Shown: one piece after another, positions 1 to 5,100 of the stretch
How positions within the stretch are numbered: position 1 is the stretch's first letter
Layout: each line of letters opens with the position of its first letter
Assembly: GCA_947379685.1 (NCBI GenBank)
Contig: CANCOG010000392.1
Span: forward strand, 1-5,100
Length of the DNA: 5,100 nucleotides
Direction of reading: 5' to 3'
Source: Flavipsychrobacter stenotrophus
GTDB taxonomy: Bacteria; Bacteroidota; Bacteroidia; Chitinophagales; Chitinophagaceae
Notes under the pieces: generated by a model
What the model saw: the letters and a program-made list of their open reading frames with translations, nothing else
Told to the model about the DNA's origin: nothing
The model's database searches: none
Position numbers and translations under genes: made by a program

Positions 1-298
1 AGTGTATGGCCTGCCCACAGTGCCTGTACTGCAAACTACCGGCATGCTGCCTGCCAGGGCAGTTTTTGAAAAAGAAGTATTAAGCCTTGTTGCCCTGCCC
101 AGTGTTTTTAACTCGCATGATGTTGCACATGGCAAGCCATGCAGCATGGAAGGGCTGGTAACCAGGAATATTAACGAATATGGTGTAGATGAATTTCAGC
201 AAAATGTGTTCAAGTACGTGCGAAAAGGGCATGTGAAAACCGACGAGCACTGGACAAGGAACTGGAAGCGCGCACCATTAAAAAATGAAAGAAAATGA
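1..298 (+). CDS. ATP-dependent RNA ligase, C-terminal part (gene starts before the window)
   Basis: The last 98 codons of a gene whose start lies outside the window. The fragment contains two features of nucleotidyltransferase-type polynucleotide ligases. The first is motif IV, seen as MEGLVTRN (Glu codon at 149). The second is a motif V-like basic segment about 20 residues later, NVFKYVRKGHVK, followed by the DEHWTRNWKR tail that I recognise from small bacterial RNA-ligase-family proteins. Such enzymes take AMP from ATP onto an active-site lysine, pass it to a 5'-phosphate end and seal it to a 3'-OH. The lysine motif I, which would prove activity, is not in view. The stop codon overlaps the start of the HD-Pnk gene (ATGA), so the two are almost certainly one operon and probably translationally coupled. 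It is known that HD-Pnk genes are often found in an operon with a putative ATP-dependent ligase. RNA rather than DNA as substrate is inferred from the family resemblance. Confidence 0.85.
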   Translation, partial: VYGLPTVPVLQTTGMLPARAVFEKEVLSLVALPSVFNSHDVAHGKPCSMEGLVTRNINEYGVDEFQQNVFKYVRKGHVKTDEHWTRNWKRAPLKNERK

Positions 299-1398
299 AA
301 CCAATCATAAAAGATAAAAATTGGGATAGCTTGCAAAAATATGATTGGGTAAGCGATATGAATGGCGTGCCCCAAAGCCCTGTGCACCATGCCGAGGGGG
401 ATGTTGCAGTGCATACACAAATGGTATTGCATGAATTGGTTAACCTGCCGGAATTCTCGGAGCTGCCAGAAGATGCAAAAGAGATAGTTTGGGTTGCCAC
501 GCTGATGCACGATATAGAAAAGCGGTCCACCACGCGGGTAGATGAAGATGGGCAAATAGTATCGCCGGGGCATTCAAAAAAAGGTGCACAAACGGCAGGC
601 GGCATACTCTACAGGGATTTTACAATTCCATTTGAGTGGCGGCAGCAGGTTATAGGCCTGGTGCGCCACCACGGTCTGCCATTATGGGGGCTTGAAAAGC
701 GCGACCCGGTAAAGGCCGTGATACAGGCCAGCCTGGAGGTAAACACAGAATGGCTTTACTTGCTTGCCAAGGCCGATGCTTTAGGGCGCAGGTGTACCGA
801 TACTGCCTCTCTGCTAGAAAGGCTTGAGTTTTTTCAGGAACTATGCAAGGAGCAGGGTTGTTGGGGCGAGCCAAGGCGCTTTGCAAGTAGCCTGGCGAAA
901 TTCAGTTATTTCAGAAAAGATGATCAAAATCCGGATTTTGTTCCATTTGAAAATACACTTTCTGAAGTATTGATTGTGTCCGGAATAGCAGGCAGTGGTA
1001 AAGACCATTACCTCGCCAAAAACCATCCTGGCCTGCCTGTGGTGTCGCTAGATCAAATGAGACGTGAACATAAAATCGACAGGAACGACTCAAAGGGCAA
1101 CGGCAGAAAAATACAACAGGCCATAGAGCAAGCCAAAAAATACTTGCGTAAGGGAGATGCTTTTGCATGGAACGCGACCAATATCACTGCCCAGATGCGT
1201 GAGCAGCTAATCGATCAATTTGCGGTTTACAAGGCCAAGATAACCATAGTCTATGTGGAGGCGCCATACACCAAATTGCTTGCGCAAAACAAGAACAGGG
1301 AGCACCCGATACCTGCCATAGCCCTGGAACGTATGATTGATAAACTGGAGGTACCCAAGGCATGGGAGGTGCATGAGGTAATTTATGTTACAGCATAA
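295..1398 (+). CDS. HD-Pnk: bifunctional end-healing enzyme (HD 2',3'-phosphoesterase + 5'-OH polynucleotide kinase)
   Basis: A 367-residue cytoplasmic protein with two domains. Residues about 30-200 are an HD domain. The likely metal ligands are H40, H72-D73 (in LMHDIEK), H93, H125/H126 and D161. Residues about 223-367 are a P-loop kinase with Walker A GIAGSGKD (230-237), where K236 would bind the phosphates. D253 in SLDQMRRE sits where T4 Pnk has its general-base Asp. An NATN element lies at 293-296, and a lid-like stretch with R335 lies in NKNREHP. This order matches Runella slithyformis HD-Pnk, which phosphorylates 5'-OH ends and removes 2',3'-cyclic, 3'- or 2'-phosphates with a transition metal. 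The product ends are those the upstream ligase needs. The ATG start overlaps the ligase stop by four bases and has only an A-rich leader, not a clear Shine-Dalgarno. All key residues seem present, so I expect an active enzyme; its natural RNA target is unknown. Confidence 0.92.
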   Translation: MKPIIKDKNWDSLQKYDWVSDMNGVPQSPVHHAEGDVAVHTQMVLHELVNLPEFSELPEDAKEIVWVATLMHDIEKRSTTRVDEDGQIVSPGHSKKGAQTAGGILYRDFTIPFEWRQQVIGLVRHHGLPLWGLEKRDPVKAVIQASLEVNTEWLYLLAKADALGRRCTDTASLLERLEFFQELCKEQGCWGEPRRFASSLAKFSYFRKDDQNPDFVPFENTLSEVLIVSGIAGSGKDHYLAKNHPGLPVVSLDQMRREHKIDRNDSKGNGRKIQQAIEQAKKYLRKGDAFAWNATNITAQMREQLIDQFAVYKAKITIVYVEAPYTKLLAQNKNREHPIPAIALERMIDKLEVPKAWEVHEVIYVTA

Positions 1399-1409
1399 TA
1401 GCTTGTCAG

Positions 1410-1450
1410 AAGGGAAATCAAGCGATTGGTTTCCCTTTATATTTTCATTC
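1410..1450 (+). terminator. Intrinsic terminator of the ligase/HD-Pnk operon
   Basis: The hairpin starts 12 bases after the HD-Pnk stop. The arms are AAGGGAAATCAA (1410-1421) and TTGGTTTCCCTT (1426-1437). They form 12 pairs, one of them a G-U wobble in RNA, around a GCGA loop of the stable GNRA type. The tail TATATTTTC is T-rich but broken by A residues, so termination may be incomplete. It separates the repair operon from the sigma-factor operon. Confidence 0.7.
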
Positions 1451-1735
1451 GTTGGGGAATTTAGCCCGATGGCTAAGTGCCATAAAGATAAAATCTTACC
1501 TTTCATTGCCTGATTATGGTCCGATTAGACTTGCATAAGCAACACAACCACGTTATTCGTCATTTTCATTAAAAAAATATACATCTGGAATAGACGAAAA
1601 ATTTCGCCTTTCAGTTAAAAAAAGTGTGGAGTATTGGGCTGTTTTTGTTAATTTAGTGTTGTAGCGTGAGAGATACCCAACCTTTTTCAAGATAAAGCAG
1701 TCTTATTCAGGGTAGTGAATTAATAACCACAATAC
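1451..1735. other. Intergenic region upstream of the sigma-factor operon
   Basis: No convincing gene lies here; the short open frames cross the terminator or lack family resemblance. It is A/T-rich compared with its neighbours and must hold the promoter of the sigma/anti-sigma operon. Two weak candidates are visible. One is a housekeeping-type TTG (1506-1508)-N17-TAGACTTG (1526-1533), one base off the Bacteroidota -7 consensus TAnnTTTG; it would leave a leader of about 200 bases. The other is an ECF-like AAC (1679-1681)-N18-GTC (1700-1702), which would leave a leader of about 25 bases. Neither can be chosen by eye. There is also a small inverted repeat CGAAA-AA-TTTCG at 1595-1606. I see no tRNA, riboswitch or CRISPR-like structure. 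Confidence 0.6.
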
Positions 1736-2311
1736 TTGTCTATAGCATTGGCATATACCGTAACAAGTCAGGTAAGTGAGTTAGAACAACTCATCCAGGG
1801 GTGCATTCGTAACGAACGAAGCTCACAGGAGAAGTTATACCATCTATTTTACCCGAAAATGATGGCAATGGTCCGGCGCTACATCGATGATGAAATGCAA
1901 GCTGAGGAGGTGATGAATAATGGCTACCTCAGGGCCTTCCAGAAATTGAATCAGTATAATTTTCAGGGATCGTTTGAGGGGTGGTTACGAAAAATTATTT
2001 TTCACGCTGTTTCAGACTATGTAAAACAAAATAGCCGTTACGATGAAAAAACTGTACTAATTGAAAAAGATGAACTGGTACATAAGGATCACGCAGACAA
2101 ATTATATTACGATCAGTTGCTGAAACTGGTTCAGGCATTACCGGACGCGACAAGGGCAGTATTCAATATGTATGTAATGGAAGGCTTTACGCACAAAGAA
2201 ATAGCTAACTTATTAGGAATTAGTGAAGGAACATCAAAATGGCACCTGTCGGAAGGCAGAAAACAGTTGAAAGAACGAATTGAAAAATTGGAATTGCATT
2301 TAAAAGCATAA
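1736..2311 (+). CDS. ECF-type RNA polymerase sigma factor
   Basis: A 191-residue sigma-70 family protein with only regions 2 and 4, as in extracytoplasmic-function sigmas. Region 2 covers about residues 33-101: AEEVMNNGYLRAF (56-68) is the core-binding 2.2 helix, and FEGWLRKIIFHAVSDY (80-95) corresponds to 2.3/2.4, which melts and reads the -10. Region 4 covers about 135-182, with LPDATRAVFNMYVMEGFTHKEIANLLGIS-type sequence and a helix-turn-helix ending SEGTSKWHLSEGRKQLK, which reads the -35. The start is uncertain. An in-frame TAA at 1724-1726 limits the 5' end, and the only common start codons before region 2 are TTG at 1736 and TTG at 1748. The first in-frame ATG would fall inside region 2. 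No Shine-Dalgarno is visible. The gene lies 14 bases before a membrane protein with anti-sigma features, so its activity is probably held by that partner. I infer kinship to the ECF21-like, Bacteroidota-specific sigmas such as Das1 of Bacteroides thetaiotaomicron. Confidence 0.9.
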   Translation: MSIALAYTVTSQVSELEQLIQGCIRNERSSQEKLYHLFYPKMMAMVRRYIDDEMQAEEVMNNGYLRAFQKLNQYNFQGSFEGWLRKIIFHAVSDYVKQNSRYDEKTVLIEKDELVHKDHADKLYYDQLLKLVQALPDATRAVFNMYVMEGFTHKEIANLLGISEGTSKWHLSEGRKQLKERIEKLELHLKA

Positions 2312-2317
2312 AAAACA

Positions 2318-2333
2318 TTATCCATATGGATAA
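2318..2333. promoter_or_regulatory. 16-bp perfect palindrome centred on the start codon of the anti-sigma gene
   Basis: TTATCCATATGGATAA reads the same on both strands, and its centre falls at the ATG start (2326-2328). As RNA it can fold into a 6-bp stem, UUAUCC/GGAUAA, with an AUAU loop that holds the first two bases of the AUG; its G begins the 3' arm. It begins 7 bases after the sigma stop codon, so a ribosome finishing the sigma gene would cover and melt it. That would fit translational coupling of the pair. A protein-binding operator is the other reading. The palindrome is directly seen; any role is inference. Confidence 0.4.
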
Positions 2334-4917
2334 CAACCTTATTAATATTGATGATCTGGTCAGGCAGCGCCTGGGTGGGGGAGAAGAGCGGGAGCGCTCC
2401 GGGGCATGGCTCCGGATGCAGGAACTGCTGGAGGAAGACAAGCGGCGTAAACCTTTGGGAATGGTCAACTGGAAACGGGCAATGACTTATGGTGGCTTAC
2501 TGCTGCTGTTAGGCACTGCTACCGTGGGTAGTTATGAAGTCACCACTGCTTTCAGAGGGAACGGCACACCTGGCACAGGAGACCAACCCCTGGCCAATGC
2601 CAGCAATGCAACCACTAACGGAGTTCCCGGCAGTGAATCCGGCAACTCTACTACACAACAAAACCCAACCGACGGTAATACTGTAGGTAATGCCACCGGA
2701 ACTCCCGCGAATCATAACAAGCCCGGAAAGCATAATGGCCAGTCAGGATCTAACATTTCTTCAACGTCAGCCAATGCAACCACAGGTGTGGTTGCGGCAG
2801 TTAATAATAATAGCCACCAAACCGTAACAGAACAAGGTATTAATAAAGATGGCCAAAGCAATGCTGAAAGGGTGCCACAGGCTGGAATTCCAGTTCATAA
2901 CAATAGTAATTCAGTAGCAAACACCCACGTAGCTCATACAAACTCAAACGTAAATAATACAAATTCAAGCGTAAATAATACAAATTCAAGGGTAACTAAT
3001 ACAAAATCAAGCGTAACCAAGTCAAGCACTAGCGTAAATCATACAAACAAAACAGCCCTTACTGCATTAACTCCGGCATATACTAAGACAACCCATAATA
3101 ATGGTGTGAGCGTTGCTCAGCCAATGGCCAATCAGGGTATCCGGAATAACAGTTCTGCTGTAACTGTTGATCAGTCCCATGCAACTACGGGTACTTCCGT
3201 AGCAGCGAATGGCACAAACAACGCATCAACTGGCGTTCGTGACAATATCACTATGGATAAGCTTGCCCTTAATGCCGCCGCTACTACAACTGGCGCTAGC
3301 ATCAAGTCAGCCGATTATCAGCAACCTATTGTTCCTGTTGCGCAAAATGCAAATGTTGCTAAGCCAGTTTCCAGCGGTGCGGTAGCACATAAAGTTGCGA
3401 CAGTTACGCCTGCTAAAAAGGTAACTAACACAGGCAAGGCAAGATTGAGTATGGCAATTTCTGCTGCCAAAAAACAAAGCACACAGAAATCAGCTGGTTC
3501 TCCAAAAGGTGGCGGTTATACTTCAGGTGGAACAAATTCAGGAACGGCAGCTAACAGCACACAGGGTGTGCATGGCGGCATGAAGATGACCAATGAGGAA
3601 GAAGATAACCTGAAGATTTATGGCGCTGACGGATCTGAGATTGAAGATAATAACAGTATGAAAATCAGCACCCCAAGGCATCGGGGACATGCAAACAATT
3701 CCTCTGCCAGGAAGCCATTGAATGCAGTAGCATCTGCAGCTCCGACTTCTGCTAATGATAAGGCTGCAACTGAGGATAAGGATATTGTTAAGAAACAGAC
3801 AGTTAGGAATATAAATCTCCGTCAAAAAAGGACAGGCACTTATCCTGGCCGTATACAGACTGAACTAGATACTACTTCGGTAGATGTTGCCGACGAGGTA
3901 ACAGTTGAAAAGAGGAATGCAGCGGGGCAGAGCAAGAACTCAGGTCCTTCGGCTGAAGTTGCTGAAAATGTTTACAGCGCCGGTGCCGGTTCGGCACAAT
4001 CGCAGAAAGCAGCGAATAACCCTTCTTTTTCGAAGAATACACAAACTAATGCTGCTGGTAAGCAAGGAAACGGAAATACTGCAAGTGCTTCTGGCTCGTC
4101 AGCTGGTTCTGCAACTGCTTTAGCAGCGTCACCGCTGGTAGCTTCTGCTGCTCCGTCACCGGTTGTTCCGGCTGCTGCAGCTCCGGCCACAGCGACAACG
4201 CCAGTAGAAACAAAGGCTGCCATTGCGAATAAGAAAAAGAAAGGATCACATTTCTTTGAAAATATTTCCGCTGCGTTCAATGATGTAAAACTCAGGATAA
4301 AGGGTGCCCAGTTTGCACCAGGTCTTACAGCAGGCATCAATGGTACTTTCTTCGGGCCTAACAGCTTCAAGGGATTCCAGTTCGGTGGCACAGCTAATTT
4401 TGAGCTCGATGACAAGTGGAGCTTCATGGCTGAGTTGAAATACTTCCACAGAATGAATAACAACTTTGCGATGTATGATACTTATATTGATTACAAAAAC
4501 AACGATTCAGTAACCAACACATTCAGCTTCTCTACATTACATAGTTTTGAAATGCCATTGTCGTTCAGGTATAGCGTTAAGAATTTCGATTTCTTTGCAG
4601 GTGGCAATTTTGTGTACACGTTGAGCGTAAATACTGGTCCGGCACCGTTAAGCTTCCGCGGTGGGGTACCTTATGCACCTGGTCAAACTTCAGCACCTCA
4701 GTTGGCTGAATCAGATTTCAGCGCAAGGTTTGGTATTGGTTATCTGTTAGGAGTGGCTTACAAAGTGAATCCTAATGTTACCCTCGATTTCCGTAATGTC
4801 CAAAGCGTATGGGACAATATGAAGTCAACCGGTGCAACTAAAGTATCTGCTGAGTTGTACAAGAGTCCTTCACTTCAATTCTCCCTGCTGTATCGTTTAG
4901 GCGCAGGAAAGAAATAA
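2326..4917 (+). CDS. Dual membrane-spanning anti-sigma factor (Dma-like) with C-terminal outer-membrane beta-barrel
   Basis: An 863-residue protein with four parts. Residues 1-51 are hydrophilic and contain IDDLVRQRL and SGAWLRMQELLEED (25-38), which resembles the short sigma-binding segment of Bacteroidota anti-sigma proteins. Residues about 52-70 (GGLLLLLGTATVG core) are a single transmembrane helix preceded by Arg/Lys (R40, R41, K42, K50, R51), so the N-terminus should be cytoplasmic. There is no cleavable signal peptide. Residues about 72-653 are a low-complexity linker rich in Asn, Thr, Ser, Ala and Gly. Residues about 654-863 show alternating aromatic/hydrophobic strands and loops (about eight strands, last one LQFSLLYRL), like an OmpA/PorT-type outer-membrane barrel. 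One chain would therefore bridge both membranes, as in the published Dma1 of Bacteroides thetaiotaomicron, which restrains the sigma factor Das1 and affects vesicle formation. The sigma gene directly upstream supports this. The signal sensed and the target genes here are unknown. Linker sequence alone would not identify it; the call rests on the ends plus context. Confidence 0.85.
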   Translation: MDNNLINIDDLVRQRLGGGEERERSGAWLRMQELLEEDKRRKPLGMVNWKRAMTYGGLLLLLGTATVGSYEVTTAFRGNGTPGTGDQPLANASNATTNGVPGSESGNSTTQQNPTDGNTVGNATGTPANHNKPGKHNGQSGSNISSTSANATTGVVAAVNNNSHQTVTEQGINKDGQSNAERVPQAGIPVHNNSNSVANTHVAHTNSNVNNTNSSVNNTNSRVTNTKSSVTKSSTSVNHTNKTALTALTPAYTKTTHNNGVSVAQPMANQGIRNNSSAVTVDQSHATTGTSVAANGTNNASTGVRDNITMDKLALNAAATTTGASIKSADYQQPIVPVAQNANVAKPVSSGAVAHKVATVTPAKKVTNTGKARLSMAISAAKKQSTQKSAGSPKGGGYTSGGTNSGTAANSTQGVHGGMKMTNEEEDNLKIYGADGSEIEDNNSMKISTPRHRGHANNSSARKPLNAVASAAPTSANDKAATEDKDIVKKQTVRNINLRQKRTGTYPGRIQTELDTTSVDVADEVTVEKRNAAGQSKNSGPSAEVAENVYSAGAGSAQSQKAANNPSFSKNTQTNAAGKQGNGNTASASGSSAGSATALAASPLVASAAPSPVVPAAAAPATATTPVETKAAIANKKKKGSHFFENISAAFNDVKLRIKGAQFAPGLTAGINGTFFGPNSFKGFQFGGTANFELDDKWSFMAELKYFHRMNNNFAMYDTYIDYKNNDSVTNTFSFSTLHSFEMPLSFRYSVKNFDFFAGGNFVYTLSVNTGPAPLSFRGGVPYAPGQTSAPQLAESDFSARFGIGYLLGVAYKVNPNVTLDFRNVQSVWDNMKSTGATKVSAELYKSPSLQFSLLYRLGAGKK
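2923..3048 (+). repeat. Six 21-bp tandem units in the linker of the anti-sigma protein
   Basis: Six consecutive in-frame 21-base units (2923, 2944, 2965, 2986, 3007, 3028) encode the heptads THVAHTN, SNVNNTN, SSVNNTN, SRVTNTK, SSVTKSS and TSVNHTN (residues 200-241). The two units at 2944 and 2965 differ at a single base, while the outer ones have diverged, which suggests growth by slippage or unequal crossover followed by drift. The consensus SSVNNTN is polar and not expected to fold. Such repeats could let linker length vary between strains. Confidence 0.85.
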
Positions 4918-4943
4918 TAAGTATTTGCTTGTTTAAATAATAG

Positions 4944-4973
4944 TCCCGCACCCAAAAAGTGCGGGATTTTTTT
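4944..4973 (+). terminator. Strong intrinsic terminator of the sigma/anti-sigma operon
   Basis: A perfect 8-bp GC-rich stem, TCCCGCAC (4944-4951) and GTGCGGGA (4959-4966), surrounds a CCAAAAA loop and is followed directly by seven T residues. It lies 26 bases after the stop codon of the anti-sigma gene, which itself has a second in-frame TAA directly behind it. This is a textbook Rho-independent terminator on the + strand. Confidence 0.92.
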
Positions 4974-4976
4974 GGA

Positions 4977-5010
4977 TTGTAATGTCGATGCGGAAATACA
5001 ATTAGTTTTG
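4977..5010 (+). promoter_or_regulatory. Bacteroidota-type promoter for the DUF3052 gene
   Basis: TTG at 4977-4979, a 23-base spacer, then TAGTTTTG at 5003-5010, an exact match to the Bacteroidota -7 element TAnnTTTG. Spacing of 17-23 bases to a TTG -33 element is the pattern described for this phylum, so this one sits at the upper limit. Transcription would begin around 5015-5020, leaving a leader of only about 15 bases before the ATG at 5033. Confidence 0.6.
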
Positions 5011-5032
5011 TACCATTACAATTGAAACGGAA

Positions 5033-5100
5033 ATGTCTGCAGGATATTCAGGAACACCATTGGCTAAAAAGCTCGGTATAAAAGCAGGAGATACGCTCAG
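5033..5100 (+). CDS. DUF3052-family protein, N-terminal part (runs off the window)
   Basis: The 22 codons in view read MSAGYSGTPLAKKLGIKAGD followed by Thr-Leu. The opening GYSGTPLAKKLGIK is the characteristic N-terminus of small (roughly 130-150 residue) DUF3052 proteins, whose function is not established. The start is well fixed: an in-frame TAG at 5003-5005 rules out the ATGs at 4982 and 4988, and the promoter lies just upstream. No clear Shine-Dalgarno is visible. The gene follows a strong terminator and has its own promoter, so it is probably not part of the sigma/anti-sigma unit. The call rests on a short stretch and on my memory of the family. Confidence 0.7.
   Translation, partial: MSAGYSGTPLAKKLGIKAGDTL

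Noticed and set aside
196..605. Antisense open frames of 125 and 131 codons opposite the ligase/HD-Pnk junction
   Set aside because: Cys/Phe/His-rich translations typical of the reverse of a coding strand; both sense genes are clear.
1207..1506. 99-codon antisense open frame across the end of HD-Pnk and the terminator
   Set aside because: Overlaps both a real gene and a terminator hairpin, and shows no protein family features.
1595..1606. Inverted repeat CGAAA-AA-TTTCG in the intergenic region
   Set aside because: Only five pairs with a two-base gap in A/T-rich DNA; too short to call an operator or terminator.
1640..1656. TGTTTTTG and TAATTTAG as -7 promoter elements for the sigma operon
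   Set aside because: Each is one base off TAnnTTTG and neither has a TTG at 17-23 bases upstream.
3905..4123. 72-codon + strand frame inside the anti-sigma gene
   Set aside because: Out-of-frame shadow of the linker, Arg/Gln/Leu-rich with no recognisable family.
3972..4463. 163-codon antisense open frame opposite the linker and barrel of the anti-sigma gene
   Set aside because: Its Ala/Val-rich composition mirrors the Ala/Ser/Thr-rich sense codons; no domain, no start context, and it overlaps a well-supported gene throughout.
1..5100. Mobile element, CRISPR array or classical defence island
   Set aside because: No transposase, integrase, terminal repeats, spaced direct repeats or defence nuclease is visible; the only tandem repeat is coding.

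Overview
The window looks like chromosomal DNA from a member of the Bacteroidota, most likely near Chitinophagaceae; that family placement is inference. Four things point that way: an ECF sigma factor paired with an anti-sigma protein that carries its own outer-membrane beta-barrel, gene starts without clear Shine-Dalgarno sequences, a clean TTG-N23-TAnnTTTG promoter near the right end, and an HD-Pnk RNA-repair gene of the kind first characterised in Runella slithyformis. All genes lie on the + strand and none looks broken.

Left part (1-1450): a nucleic-acid repair operon. The 3' end of an ATP-dependent RNA ligase gene (1-298) overlaps by four bases (ATGA) a full HD-Pnk gene (295-1398). HD-Pnk joins an N-terminal HD phosphoesterase to a C-terminal P-loop 5'-OH polynucleotide kinase. 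Together they would heal both ends of a break (2',3'-cyclic phosphate/3'-phosphate to 3'-OH; 5'-OH to 5'-phosphate) and then seal it. A 12-bp hairpin with a GCGA loop and a T-rich tail ends the unit.

Middle (1450-1735): about 285 bases without a gene. It should hold the promoter of the next operon; only weak candidates are visible.

Right part (1736-4973): a two-gene envelope-signalling operon. An ECF sigma factor (1736-2311, probable TTG start) is followed 14 bases later by an 863-residue protein (2326-4917). That protein has a short cytoplasmic anti-sigma-like segment, one transmembrane helix, a roughly 580-residue Asn/Thr/Ser/Ala-rich linker with a 21-bp tandem repeat, and a C-terminal outer-membrane beta-barrel. 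This is the architecture of the recently described dual membrane-spanning anti-sigma (Dma) family, in which one polypeptide bridges both membranes and controls its partner sigma factor. A 16-bp perfect palindrome is centred on its start codon. A strong terminator closes the operon.

Right end (5003-5100): a promoter and the first 22 codons of a DUF3052-type protein that runs off the window.
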